A DNA stretch of 64,000 nt from Plesiomonas sp051652165 (GCF_051652165.1 NZ_JBOFTR010000008.1:1-64000); one strand, 5' to 3'. Counted from the stretch's first letter, positions 37,568-46,776 are shown. Program-made: numbers and translations. The notes: generated by a model not told the origin, from the letters alone.

Positions 37568-38947
37568 GTGGCTAAAGCTGTTAAACGCGCCTTTGTGTGC
37601 AATGAGTGCGGGTCTGATTACCCGCGCTGGCAGGGGCAGTGCAGTGCCTGTCAGGCATGGAATACTATTACTGAAGTGCGCCTTGCCGCAGCCAGTGTTG
37701 CGCGCACCGACCGTACCAGTGGTTATGCCGGACATGCCGGTAACCATAAAGTCCAGACACTGGCTGAGATCAGTTTACAAGAGTTGCCACGTTTCTCCTC
37801 CAGTTTTAAGGAGTTTGATCGGGTACTTGGTGGCGGCGTTGTGCCTGGCAGTGCCATTTTGATTGGCGGAAGCCCCGGTGCAGGTAAAAGTACCCTGCTG
37901 TTACAGGTCATGTGCCGTTTAGCCGAGCAGATGAAAGCTTTGTATGTGACAGGGGAAGAGTCATTGCAGCAGGTTGCAATGCGCGCCTATCGCCTTGGCT
38001 TGCCGACCGACAAACTGAAAATGTTGTCAGAGACCAGTGTTGAGCAAATTTGCCTGATTGCCGAGCAGGAAAAGCCGCAAATTATGGTGATTGACTCCAT
38101 TCAGGTGATGCATATGGCCGATATTCAATCGGCACCCGGCAGTGTGGCACAAGTGCGAGAAACGGCTGCTTACCTGACCCGCTTTGCCAAAACCACGCAG
38201 GTTGCGATTATTATGGTCGGCCATGTGACCAAAGATGGATCACTGGCTGGCCCGAAAGTGCTAGAGCACTGCATTGACTGCTCCGTGTTGCTTGATGGCG
38301 ATACAGACTCCCGTTTTCGAATGCTACGCAGCCATAAAAACCGTTTTGGTGCGGTCAATGAACTGGGTGTGTTTGCCATGACTGAGCAGGGTATGCGAGA
38401 GGTCAGTAATCCGTCGGCGATTTTTTTAAGCCGTGGTGAAGAGGAAGCGCCGGGCAGTTCGGTGATGGTAGTGTGGGAGGGCACGCGACCACTGCTGGTC
38501 GAAATTCAGGCATTAGTCGATCATTCGATGCTAGGAAATCCGCGTCGTGTGGCGGTTGGCTTGGATCAAAACCGCTTATCGCTGTTACTGGCGGTACTGC
38601 ATCGGCATGGTGGCTTGCAGATGGCCGATCAAGATGTCTTTGTGAATGTGGTCGGTGGGGTAAAAGTCACCGAAACTAGTGCAGATTTGGCGCTGGTGCT
38701 AGCGATGGTATCGAGCCTGCGCGACCGACCATTACCACGTGATGTGGTGGTGTTTGGTGAAGTGGGGTTGGCCGGTGAAATTCGCCCTGTGCCTAGTGGC
38801 CAAGAGCGTATTACCGAAGCGGCAAAACACGGCTTTAAGCGCGCCATCGTTCCACATGCCAATATGCCAAAACAGCCTCCAACGGGAATGCAGGTGTTCG
38901 GTGTGAAAAAGCTCTCTGATGCGCTCGATGCGTTTATTGATCTTTAA
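37568..38947 (+). CDS. radA: DNA repair protein RadA
   Basis: This 459-residue branch-migration helicase acts in recombinational repair with RecA. A C4 zinc finger (Cys11, 14, 25, 28) is followed by a RecA-like ATPase with Walker A GGSPGAGKST, the RadA-specific KNRFG motif, and a C-terminal Lon-protease-like domain. The frame opens at an ATG at 37541, but the GTG at 37568 reproduces the E. coli N-terminus MAKAxKRAFVCNECG and has a purine-rich site upstream, so it was chosen. E. coli nadR, which follows radA, is missing here. Confidence 0.95.
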   Translation: MAKAVKRAFVCNECGSDYPRWQGQCSACQAWNTITEVRLAAASVARTDRTSGYAGHAGNHKVQTLAEISLQELPRFSSSFKEFDRVLGGGVVPGSAILIGGSPGAGKSTLLLQVMCRLAEQMKALYVTGEESLQQVAMRAYRLGLPTDKLKMLSETSVEQICLIAEQEKPQIMVIDSIQVMHMADIQSAPGSVAQVRETAAYLTRFAKTTQVAIIMVGHVTKDGSLAGPKVLEHCIDCSVLLDGDTDSRFRMLRSHKNRFGAVNELGVFAMTEQGMREVSNPSAIFLSRGEEEAPGSSVMVVWEGTRPLLVEIQALVDHSMLGNPRRVAVGLDQNRLSLLLAVLHRHGGLQMADQDVFVNVVGGVKVTETSADLALVLAMVSSLRDRPLPRDVVVFGEVGLAGEIRPVPSGQERITEAAKHGFKRAIVPHANMPKQPPTGMQVFGVKKLSDALDAFIDL

Positions 38948-39012
38948 TTATACGGTTAACCCAACGGGTTTTTGAGCCCACGGCTGTTTTTAGCGAAGCG
39001 TCAGGTGTCGTG

Positions 39013-39108
39013 TTATTTTTTGCGGGCAAAAAAACGGCTGTACCAGTGTGTTACAGAAGGCTTATCAATCGGGTTGGTAGCATATTGTGTTGGTGGGAAT
39101 AAAAACAT
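39013..39108 (-). CDS. Tiny paralogous protein A (31 residues)
   Basis: This 31-codon gene encodes MFLFPPTQYATN followed by PIDKP and a C-terminal SRFFARKK. It shares the pattern MF-x-x-PPT-x-Y-x-TN-x-x-DKP and RFFA plus basic end with the tiny gene 87 bp upstream. A GAGGT site lies six bases before the ATG. I know no named family. The hydrophobic, proline-rich start and basic aromatic end suggest a membrane- or protein-binding peptide, but no function is claimed. Confidence 0.7.
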   Translation of the reverse strand: MFLFPPTQYATNPIDKPSVTHWYSRFFARKK

Positions 39109-39194
39109 GGCACACCTCATGATGATTCTGAATGTAGTTAATTAACACCGCCTGCATTCAGTGTGCCCGTTATATAAATCAGTATGACGAACCG

Positions 39195-39305
39195 TTACTT
39201 ACGTGTGAATAACGCAAAAAAACGGCGTTGTACTGACTGATAAGCCGCAAATGCAGGCTTGTCGGCACGGTTGGTACTGTACACAGTCGGTGGATAAATA
39301 AACAT
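39195..39305 (-). CDS. Tiny paralogous protein B (36 residues)
   Basis: This 36-codon gene encodes MFIYPPTVYSTN, RADKP and the C-terminal RRFFALFTRK. It aligns with protein A over the whole length with one 5-residue insertion. Several conserved residues use different synonymous codons in the two copies (Pro6, Thr7, Asp15, Ala of RFFA), which supports selection on the protein. AAGGAGG lies six bases before this ATG; a competing ATG five bases upstream is only one base from it. A structured leader (39390-39424) lies further upstream. The family is unrecognised. Confidence 0.75.
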   Translation of the reverse strand: MFIYPPTVYSTNRADKPAFAAYQSVQRRFFALFTRK

Positions 39306-39389
39306 GACATGCCTCCTTGGCGCTGGGGTAACGACTGAAAGTCGCCGTAATCTTGTGTGATATTGGTCACCTTTATGTTGGTAAGTTTA

Positions 39390-39424
39390 CTACAACAGAT
39401 TGCGTGATCAATCGTTTGTTGTAG
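39390..39424 (-). promoter_or_regulatory. Leader hairpin upstream of the tiny paralogs
   Basis: On the minus strand CTACAACA and TGTTGTAG (8 bp) enclose an internal stem GATTG / CAATC, giving a two-part hairpin about 85 nt before tiny gene B. It is not followed by a T run on the minus strand, so it is more likely a leader structure or operator than a terminator. Confidence 0.45.
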
Positions 39425-39519
39425 AAAAAATAGGCATAAATAATAACTAATTGGTAGGTTTGCGTTATAAGCATTTTGCAGGAAAACAGCAGTAGCCAGC
39501 CATTGTGGTAAATCGCAGT

Positions 39520-39553
39520 AGAAAAGAAAAAGGCCTGATTTCTCAGGCCTTTT
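39520..39553 (-). terminator. Terminator of ettA
   Basis: An 11-bp stem (AAAAGGCCTGA / TCAGGCCTTTT) with a 4-nt loop is followed on the minus strand by TCTTTTC. It lies about 75 bp past the ettA stop and isolates the tiny genes from ettA transcription. Confidence 0.85.
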
Positions 39554-39629
39554 GATTTAATGGGAATGACTCAGCGGGAATACCGCTGTGATAACGATGT
39601 AAATCGCTATCAGCATAAAAACCGGCGGC

Positions 39630-41297
39630 TTATTTCACCATACGGGTATATTTAGCCCGATGTGGCTGAATAGCATCAGCACCGTAGGTTTTTTTCTTCC
39701 ACTCTTCGTATTCGGTGAAGTTACCTTCAAAGAACTCAACCTTGCCCTCATCCTGATAATCCAGAATGTGGGTGGCGATACGGTCTAAGAACCAACGGTC
39801 GTGCGAGATAACCATGGCACAGCCTGGGAACTCCAGCAGGGCGTTTTCCAGTGCGCGCAGGGTTTCAACGTCAAGGTCGTTAGTCGGTTCATCGAGCAGT
39901 AATAAGTTGCCGCCAGTTTGCAGCAGCTTGGCCAAATGCAAACGGCCACGCTCACCACCTGATAGCTCACCCACCCGCTTTTGCTGATCCGAACCTTTAA
40001 AGTTAAAGCGGCCAATATAGGCACGGCTTGGGATCTCAAAGTTACCAATGCGCAGAATATCCTGCCCGTTGGCCACTTCCTCAAACACGGTTTTCTTGTC
40101 ATCCATCGCATCACGGAACTGATCGACAGAGGCCAGTTTCACTGTATCACCCAGCACAATTGCGCCGGAATCTGGTTGCTCTTGGCCTGACATCATACGG
40201 AACAGGGTAGATTTACCCGCACCGTTCGGGCCGATGATCCCGACAATCGCCCCTTTTGGCAGACTAAATGACAAGTCATTAATCAGCGTGCGATCACCGT
40301 AGGATTTGACCAGATTGGCCACATCCACCACCTTATCACCCAAGCGCGGACCAGGCGGAATGAACAGCTCATTGGTCTCGTTACGCTTTTGGTAATCGGT
40401 GTTGTTAAGCTCTTCAAAGCGCGCCATACGTGCCTTGCTCTTGGCTTGACGACCTTTCGGATTCTGGCGTACCCACTCAAGCTCTTTCTCGATAGACTTA
40501 CGGCGCGCCGCTTCAGAAGAGGCCTCTTGTGCCAGACGCTGATCTTTTTGCTCCAACCAAGAAGAGTAGTTTCCTTCCCACGGAATACCTTCGCCGCGGT
40601 CAAGTTCTAAGATCCAGCCGGCGACATTATCGAGGAAGTAACGGTCATGCGTAATAGCAACCACAGTGCCTTCGTAATCGTGCAAGAATCGCTCAAGCCA
40701 TGCAACCGATTCGGCATCCAAATGGTTGGTTGGTTCGTCGAGTAGTAGCATGTCTGGCTTTTCCAGCAACAGACGGCAAATCGCCACACGGCGGCGCTCA
40801 CCACCTGACAAATTAGCAATTTTCGCATCCCATGCTGGTAAGCGCAGTGCATCAGCGGCACGCTCAAGCTGGTTATCCAGATTATGGCCATCATAAGTCT
40901 GGATAATTGCTTCTAGCTCACCCTGCTCTTTGGCTAATTTATCAAAATCTGCTTCAGGATCAGCGTACAGAGCGTATACCTCATCTAAACGGGTTAACGC
41001 GCTTTTAACTTCAGCAACTGCCTCTTCAACCGCTTCACGAACGGTACTTTCGGTATTGAGCTTGGGCTCTTGTGGCAGATAGCCGATTTTCAGCCCTGGT
41101 TGTGGGCGTGCTTCACCCTCAATATCAGTATCTACCCCTGCCATAATGCGCAGTAACGTTGACTTACCCGCCCCGTTGAGACCCAACACACCAATTTTGG
41201 CTCCTGGGAAAAAACTCAAAGAGATATTTTTTAGGATATGACGCTTCGGCGGAACAACTTTACCGACGCGGTGCATTGAATAAACATATTGAGCCAT
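39630..41297 (-). CDS. ettA: Energy-dependent translational throttle protein EttA
   Basis: This 555-residue ABC-F protein binds the ribosomal E site and gates entry into elongation according to ATP/ADP level. It has two ABC domains, each with Walker A (GLNGAGKST and GPNGAGKST), signature (LSGGERRR and LSGGERGR) and Walker B with DEPTNHLD / DEPTNDLD. The EttA-specific arm and linker are present, and there are no membrane domains. The length equals E. coli EttA. It is divergent from slt. Confidence 0.97.
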   Translation of the reverse strand: MAQYVYSMHRVGKVVPPKRHILKNISLSFFPGAKIGVLGLNGAGKSTLLRIMAGVDTDIEGEARPQPGLKIGYLPQEPKLNTESTVREAVEEAVAEVKSALTRLDEVYALYADPEADFDKLAKEQGELEAIIQTYDGHNLDNQLERAADALRLPAWDAKIANLSGGERRRVAICRLLLEKPDMLLLDEPTNHLDAESVAWLERFLHDYEGTVVAITHDRYFLDNVAGWILELDRGEGIPWEGNYSSWLEQKDQRLAQEASSEAARRKSIEKELEWVRQNPKGRQAKSKARMARFEELNNTDYQKRNETNELFIPPGPRLGDKVVDVANLVKSYGDRTLINDLSFSLPKGAIVGIIGPNGAGKSTLFRMMSGQEQPDSGAIVLGDTVKLASVDQFRDAMDDKKTVFEEVANGQDILRIGNFEIPSRAYIGRFNFKGSDQQKRVGELSGGERGRLHLAKLLQTGGNLLLLDEPTNDLDVETLRALENALLEFPGCAMVISHDRWFLDRIATHILDYQDEGKVEFFEGNFTEYEEWKKKTYGADAIQPHRAKYTRMVK

Positions 41298-41603
41298 AAC
41301 GCGTTATCGACCCTGTTGATTGACCAATAAAGGCTTATTGTAGCCGTTCCTGATAGCCAAGTGTAACCCTTTCCTATGTCAGAGCTTGGCTTCACATTTA
41401 TTGCTAATTTATCCGTGTTGTGACAAGTGTATGCTATCTCTTATAGTCAATATCAGGTGATAAACTTATATAATGCGTGTTGTAGAATATGCATTACAGA
41501 CAATACCTCAGTACGGCACAGTAGCAACCGAAGTGACAGTGCCAGAGTAGTGCAATTGCAAGCAGTACAACGCAAGGAAATGCGTTTCATAAGGAGTTAC
41601 AAC
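41298..41603. other. Divergent ettA-slt intergenic region
   Basis: These 306 bp hold the two divergent promoters. For slt a perfect TATAAT lies at 41469-41474, with a weak GTCAAT 17 bp upstream and a leader of about 125 nt. The frame of slt is open from 41427, but that extension lacks a ribosome site and is not believed. No RNA gene is seen. Confidence 0.5.
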
Positions 41604-43523
41604 ATGGCATTGCGCCAGTGGATATTGAGTTTTTGTGTTATTAGTGTTGGCAGTACCAGTATGCTTGTTCACGCTGCACCTACAGCAAACGAGCGTCAAG
41701 CTTATCAGCAAGCGAAAACGGCGCTCGACAATAATCAGCCAGAGGTTGCTACGCAACTGTTGCCTGCGCTAAAAAATTATCCGCTATATCCCTACATTGA
41801 ATACCGTTTATTAACTCGGGATATGAGCCAATTAACGGCTGCACAAGCACGCCACTTTATTGAACGTTATCAAACCATGCCATTGGCCAAAGGCTTACCT
41901 GAGCGTTTTAGCCCTGAACTCACCCGCCGTCAAGATTGGAAGACTTTGCTGACACTGATGCCACAAGCGCCATCATCCATCGCTGGACAGTGTCGTTTTT
42001 ACTATGCCAATTATGCTGTCGGTAAACGTCAGCAGGCATGGGAGGGGGCAAAAAAGGTGTGGTTAACCGGTAAATCGTTGCCAGATGCATGCGATCCACT
42101 CATTGATGCTTGGAAGAGCAGCAGTGCGTTTAATGCGATAAACGTTCTTGATCGCATGGTATTGGCAATGAAAACGGGTAACGATAATTTACTGACTCAT
42201 TTAGCTACACTATTACCACAAATGTACCGATCGATGGCAAATGGGTTGTTAGCATTACAAGCAAACCCTTCACAAGTATTGAGTTTTGCCCAAACACATG
42301 GCGCAAGCCCCATTGCGCGTCAAGCTACCTTAGTCGCTTTTAATCGTTTGGTACGCAGTGATCCAGATAATGCGCGATCTCTCATTACGTCATTAGCTAA
42401 AGCTCAAGCAATGAGCCATAGCCAAGTTATTGAAATGGAAAGTGCTGTAGCACTTCGTATGATGGATGCTACTGATGCTGCCCAGATCCAATGGCGCGAT
42501 AGCATTGTACAGCGCAGCCAAAATACCGCCTTGATTGAGCGGCGTATTCGATTAGCATTGTCGCGCAATGACCTGACTGACACTGGCCGCTGGATAGCCC
42601 GTTTACCGGCTGCTGATAAAGAGAAAGATGAGTGGGTATATTGGCATGCGCGAGTATTACAACAGCAAGGAAAACAACAACAAGCACATACAGAACTTCG
42701 ACGTTTGACTGAGCGGCGTGGCTTTTACCCGATGGTTGCAGCTCAACAACTTCATCAATCTTACATCATAAAAAATGACTCACGGCAGGTGAGTACACAA
42801 GATGTTAGCCATTGGCCTGAAATTGTTCGGATTCGTGAGTTACTCTACTGGGATTTGCATAATATTGCTCGCAGTGAGTGGAGCAGCTTAATTGGGCATT
42901 ATCCTACCGGAACACAAGCGGTATTAACCGCGTATGCCCGTCGGCAAGGTTGGAGCGATCTTAGCGTACAGGGGACAATTCGCGCTAAACTGTGGGATCA
43001 TATTGATGAGCGTTTCCCGATGGCGTATCCGAACCTGTTTACACAGGCTACTCGTACAAAAAACATTACGCCAAGTTATGCAATGGCTATTGCTCGTCAA
43101 GAGAGTGCATGGAATCCGGATGCCCAGTCCCCCGTAGGCGCGCGAGGCTTAATGCAACTGATGCCAAAAACTGCGCAACATACAGCTAAGAAAAATAGCA
43201 TTATATTGCAACAAGATAGTCAGTTATTTCAGCCTGAAACCAATATTCAACTCGGTACAGCCTATCTTGATGAGGTTTATCAGCAATTTGGACGCAACCG
43301 AATTTTGGCTACCGCAGCCTATAATGCCGGGCCTTCACGGGTAAAACGGTGGCTAAATAATGCCAATAGTCAACTTGATGCACTTGCGTTTATTGAAAGC
43401 ATTCCTTTTAATGAAACACGAGGTTACGTGAAGAATGTATTGGCCTATGATGTGTTTTATCGTTATCAAATGAAAAATCAACAACCCGTACTGACTGCGG
43501 CAGAGTTAAATCAGCGTTACTAA
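41604..43523 (+). CDS. slt: Soluble lytic murein transglycosylase Slt
   Basis: This 639-residue periplasmic enzyme cleaves peptidoglycan glycan strands to 1,6-anhydro products. A signal peptide ending at LVHA (about residue 27) is followed by the superhelical U and L domains and a C-terminal catalytic domain with Glu500 in IARQESAWNPDA and GARGLMQLMPKTA. Length agrees with E. coli Slt70. The ATG at 41604 was chosen because AAGGAG lies seven bases upstream and a signal peptide begins there. It precedes trpR, as in E. coli. Confidence 0.96.
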   Translation: MALRQWILSFCVISVGSTSMLVHAAPTANERQAYQQAKTALDNNQPEVATQLLPALKNYPLYPYIEYRLLTRDMSQLTAAQARHFIERYQTMPLAKGLPERFSPELTRRQDWKTLLTLMPQAPSSIAGQCRFYYANYAVGKRQQAWEGAKKVWLTGKSLPDACDPLIDAWKSSSAFNAINVLDRMVLAMKTGNDNLLTHLATLLPQMYRSMANGLLALQANPSQVLSFAQTHGASPIARQATLVAFNRLVRSDPDNARSLITSLAKAQAMSHSQVIEMESAVALRMMDATDAAQIQWRDSIVQRSQNTALIERRIRLALSRNDLTDTGRWIARLPAADKEKDEWVYWHARVLQQQGKQQQAHTELRRLTERRGFYPMVAAQQLHQSYIIKNDSRQVSTQDVSHWPEIVRIRELLYWDLHNIARSEWSSLIGHYPTGTQAVLTAYARRQGWSDLSVQGTIRAKLWDHIDERFPMAYPNLFTQATRTKNITPSYAMAIARQESAWNPDAQSPVGARGLMQLMPKTAQHTAKKNSIILQQDSQLFQPETNIQLGTAYLDEVYQQFGRNRILATAAYNAGPSRVKRWLNNANSQLDALAFIESIPFNETRGYVKNVLAYDVFYRYQMKNQQPVLTAAELNQRY

Positions 43524-43556
43524 GAGCAATAATTGTGCAGTAGTTTGAGCATACTG

Positions 43557-43592
43557 ATAAAGCCTGAGCGGTGAATACTGTTCAGGCTTTAT
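43557..43592 (+). terminator. Probable terminator of slt
   Basis: An imperfect stem of about 14 bp (outer arms AAAGCCTGA / TCAGGCTTT, with inner G-U pairs) and loop GAAT lies 35 bp after slt. The T tract is short. Confidence 0.6.
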
Positions 43593-43711
43593 CTCATCAA
43601 TAAAGTGTAGAACAGTCAGTGTATTGCTTGAAGATGGAGTATATTAAATAGCTCTATAAAGAGTAAGTTCTGTCTTGAGTATGACACTTTTTGATAAAAA
43701 GAAGAGGTTAC

Positions 43712-44035
43712 GTGCCTAGTATTACACCTGTAAATCAGACGGCTGCTAGTGGCCAATCAGAGCAAGAGTGGCAAGGTTTTATGTTGCTATTGCGGCAAGC
43801 ATTTGCTGATGGATATGAAACTGAAATTCTGCAACTGTTACTGACACTTGATGAGCGCGATGCATTAGGTACAAGAGTGCGAATAGTACAAGAGTTGTTA
43901 CGTGGTGCATTAAGTCAGCGTGAGATTAAAACAGAATTAGGTGCAGGTATTGCAACAATTACCCGTGGCTCAAATAGTTTAAAAACAGCATCACCACAAG
44001 TAAAACATTGGCTAGAAACACACTTACTTAAATAG
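43712..44035 (+). CDS. trpR: Trp operon repressor
   Basis: This 107-residue DNA-binding protein uses tryptophan as corepressor. It aligns with E. coli TrpR (108 residues): core LLLTLDERDALGTRVRIVQ and the helix-turn-helix LSQREIKTELGAGIATITRGS. The frame opens at a TTG at 43691, but the GTG at 43712 has GAGG four bases upstream and gives the expected length. No clear TrpR operator of the E. coli type was found upstream, so autoregulation cannot be claimed. Confidence 0.95.
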   Translation: MPSITPVNQTAASGQSEQEWQGFMLLLRQAFADGYETEILQLLLTLDERDALGTRVRIVQELLRGALSQREIKTELGAGIATITRGSNSLKTASPQVKHWLETHLLK

Positions 44036-44181
44036 CAGGCTCTATTTGTCGTCATTTAATACACAATGTAATTTAATGTAGCGTAACGTGAACACGTAAA
44101 ACACGAGAGCATAACAAATCACATTGCTTTGCTCCCGTAATATAAACCGTACTGACCATTCATCGGCTATCAGGTTTTGGG

Positions 44182-45120
44182 TTAGTGTAATGCAATCAAT
44201 TTTTCAATAATGTCGTAATGCTGTATACCATGAGAGATAACTTCAGCATCAGGGATCTCTTTAATCGGAATATAGTATTCACAACGGATCATTCCAAAAC
44301 CAAGATGCTCTTCGCGCAGACTGGGGAATTGTTCAATATCATAACCTGCACGGCGTGTCAGTTTATATAACGGCACAACATCACAATATAAATGCACAAT
44401 AAACTCCGTTAAATTACGAAACGAACCGTAATAGGTAAACTTTGCGTATTTACCGGCTGAAAATTCATAAGGCATCAATTTTGTGTTTTGTGGTGCAAAT
44501 GTAGATTCAACTGCACAGGTACAGTAAAGCTCTTGTTCATCGTCATTCGTTTTTGTTAGCTTGCCTGAAATGAGTGCAAAAAAGCTTGGTGGTGTCTCTT
44601 CAGGAAATTGAGCGCGAAAACGTAACCAATGTTGAAGAAGAGCACGTGGTTTTAATGTGCCATCGCGTCGGTAAGAGACAGAATAAGTCACCGTACTACC
44701 ACGCAGTTCAACAGCAGGAAGCTCTACAAATTCAGGTATTGGTAATGCTTTGTTGTGTACATTTAACAGTGGAGGTTGTAAACCACTGCAATCCCACTCT
44801 TCAAGGCGGCGATATTGTGCAGGTGTTCGCCCAAATTGGCTTTTAAATGCACGGGTAAATGTTTGTTGTGAATCAAAACAGTAGTGCAGAGCGATATCTA
44901 AAATGGAGCGGTTAGTGGAGCGTAAATCATATGCCGAACGGGTTAATCGTCTGGCACGTAAATATGCACCCATTGCATGACCAGTGATATCTTTAAACAT
45001 ACGTTGAAGATGCCATTTGGAGTAGCCGGCGCGATGTGCAATATCGTCGATAGAGAGTGATTTACTCAGATTAGTTTCAATCCAATATAATAACTCCCGA
45101 ACTATCGCCTTTTGGGCCAT
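44182..45120 (-). CDS. rob: AraC-family regulator Rob
   Basis: This 312-residue regulator has the AraC/MarA-type DNA-binding domain at its N-terminus (about 1-105; AGYSKWHLQRMFKDITGHA and FDSQQTFTRAFKSQFGRTP) and a GyrI-like effector domain at the C-terminus, the arrangement specific to Rob. In E. coli Rob activates efflux and stress genes in response to bile salts and fatty acids. Location beside creA agrees with E. coli. The DNA-binding part is highly conserved; the effector domain is divergent and some 20 residues longer. GAGGAG precedes the ATG by seven bases. Confidence 0.94.
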   Translation of the reverse strand: MAQKAIVRELLYWIETNLSKSLSIDDIAHRAGYSKWHLQRMFKDITGHAMGAYLRARRLTRSAYDLRSTNRSILDIALHYCFDSQQTFTRAFKSQFGRTPAQYRRLEEWDCSGLQPPLLNVHNKALPIPEFVELPAVELRGSTVTYSVSYRRDGTLKPRALLQHWLRFRAQFPEETPPSFFALISGKLTKTNDDEQELYCTCAVESTFAPQNTKLMPYEFSAGKYAKFTYYGSFRNLTEFIVHLYCDVVPLYKLTRRAGYDIEQFPSLREEHLGFGMIRCEYYIPIKEIPDAEVISHGIQHYDIIEKLIALH

Positions 45121-45145
45121 TAAACACTCCTCAACTCTGTTTTGC

Positions 45146-45173
45146 TTTATATGTTATAATTAAGTAAATGCAA
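45146..45173 (-). promoter_or_regulatory. Candidate rob promoter
   Basis: On the minus strand TTGCAT and TATAAA are separated by 16 bp, with the predicted start about 20 bp before the rob ATG. The short leader still contains the GAGGAG ribosome site. Confidence 0.5.
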
Positions 45174-45485
45174 TGTGTCTGTGTTTTTCTGATAAATGTG
45201 CTTACTCATTATATTGCATCAAGTACGGATCTTACGTCTATATTACAGACCTAGAAATAAAAGCCAATGTAAACCCAAAGCTGTTATGCACTATTTTTTA
45301 CTTATATGAGATAAAAAACCAAACAATATTAATTTATTTTCATATCATAAATTTGTGTGATGTATATTTCGTTAACCACCTTTATGATGTTTTTCATCAA
45401 TACTGACCTGAGTATTGCTTATCACCAATATATGGCCACACCATTTTTTGTGGTGATTAATGTATAAAGTAGCAGGAGATGTTAA
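45174..45485. other. Divergent rob-creA intergenic region
   Basis: This AT-rich stretch has no convincing gene; a 77-codon frame at 45173-45406 has no ribosome site. A short stem CACCA / TGGTG around 45438-45455 precedes creA, and AGGAG (45474-45478) serves the creA start. Confidence 0.45.
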
Positions 45486-45965
45486 ATGGCAACAAAATAT
45501 TACCGTTGGGTATTACTTTTATTATTATGCAGTAGCACATTAGTTAGTGCCGAAGAGGTGGGCTCGGTGGACACAGTATTCAAACTCTTTGGTCCAGATC
45601 ATAAAATTGTGGTCGATGCTTTTGATGATCCCGATGTATCAGGTGTCACTTGCTATCTTAGCCGAGCAAAAACGGGGGGTATTAAAGGGGGATTAGGGCT
45701 GGCCGAAGATACTGCTGATGCATCAATTGCTTGCCGACAAGTTGGTCCAATCGTTTTATCGGATAAAATCAAAAATGGTAAGGGTGATGGTCAATCGGTG
45801 TTCCAAAAACGCACGTCACTGGTATTTAAAAAACTGCAAGTGGTTCGTTTTTATGATCCTAAACGTAATACATTGATCTATTTAACCTACTCAGATCGCG
45901 TAGTTGAAGGTTCGCCCAAGAATGCGGTGACAGCTGTTCCTGTGATGCCATGGCCGATACAGTAA
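45486..45965 (+). CDS. creA: CreA family periplasmic protein
   Basis: This 159-residue secreted protein of unknown function resembles E. coli CreA. A signal peptide with core WVLLLLLCSSTLVSA is cleaved after about residue 22. The conserved part includes DVSGVTCYLSRAKTGGIKGGLGLAEDT, with Cys residues that could form a disulfide. The creBCD genes that follow in E. coli are absent. AGGAG seven bases upstream supports the start. Confidence 0.94.
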   Translation: MATKYYRWVLLLLLCSSTLVSAEEVGSVDTVFKLFGPDHKIVVDAFDDPDVSGVTCYLSRAKTGGIKGGLGLAEDTADASIACRQVGPIVLSDKIKNGKGDGQSVFQKRTSLVFKKLQVVRFYDPKRNTLIYLTYSDRVVEGSPKNAVTAVPVMPWPIQ

Positions 45966-46050
45966 ACTTGTTGATGATTAACAAAAGATCATGCATAAGA
46001 GATTAATCGTATACACCCGATAAGCATGCATTAACAGTGAATTTCATCTG

Positions 46051-46776
46051 ATGTCAGGACAACAACGAGTATTAAAAACCGATTGGCAACGTTGGAAACA
46101 GGGGTGTATTCGTATCTTTGCAGGAGGGCTCTCGGTTTTGCTGTCATCAGTGATTGTGTATAGCGTGTTACCGGTTGCTTTACCGAGTGTGATTATTGAA
46201 CGCGTTATTACAGCTCACCTTGAGGGAAAGCCAACATACTCTGTCACTCACTGGTGGGTTGCGAGCGATGCTATTTCGCCACAAATGAAGTTGGCGGTCA
46301 TTGCCGCAGAAGACCAGCGTTTTCCAGATAACTTTGGTTTTGATTTTCAAGCAATAGCACAAGCTCTTAAACACAATGAGCACAGTCGTCGTATCCGCGG
46401 TGGTTCAACCATTTCTCAGCAAACAGCCAAAAATGTATTTTTGTGGAGTGATCGTTCGTGGCTACGTAAAGGGCTAGAAGCTGGGGTCACTGTGTTGATT
46501 GAGCTATTTTGGAGCAAAGATCGTATTTTGACTGTCTACCTAAATAGTATTGAGTTTGGTCAGGGGATATTTGGTGTTGAAGCTGCGGCAAGGCACTATT
46601 TTCATAAATCAGCCAACCAGTTAACCGCAACAGAGTCAGCACGGTTAGCTGCTGTATTACCTAATCCGATTCGGTATCAAGTCCAAGCACCTTCAGCGTA
46701 TGTCTTACAACGTCAGAAGTGGATTTTGCGTCAGATGCGTCAACTTGGCGGAGTAACTGCTGTCAATATGCTATAA
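46051..46776 (+). CDS. mtgA: Monofunctional peptidoglycan glycosyltransferase MtgA
   Basis: This 241-residue GT51 enzyme polymerises lipid II into glycan strands. A single N-terminal membrane helix (about 20-45) is followed by the catalytic domain with AAEDQRFPDNFGFD (catalytic Glu) and RGGSTISQQTAKNVFLW. No transpeptidase domain follows, which separates it from class A PBPs. The ribosome site is weak. Confidence 0.94.
   Translation: MSGQQRVLKTDWQRWKQGCIRIFAGGLSVLLSSVIVYSVLPVALPSVIIERVITAHLEGKPTYSVTHWWVASDAISPQMKLAVIAAEDQRFPDNFGFDFQAIAQALKHNEHSRRIRGGSTISQQTAKNVFLWSDRSWLRKGLEAGVTVLIELFWSKDRILTVYLNSIEFGQGIFGVEAAARHYFHKSANQLTATESARLAAVLPNPIRYQVQAPSAYVLQRQKWILRQMRQLGGVTAVNML

Noticed and set aside
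39179..39370. 63-codon frame overlapping tiny gene B
   Set aside because: It starts at a GTG with no ribosome site and is out of frame with the paralogous coding pattern; AAGGAGG is spaced for the ATG at 39305, not for this frame.
44100..44145. Inverted repeat between trpR and rob
   Set aside because: The arms have a mismatch, the loop is long and no T tract follows; evidence is too weak.
45173..45406. 77-codon frame between rob and creA
   Set aside because: It has no ribosome site and lies over the rob promoter in AT-rich DNA.
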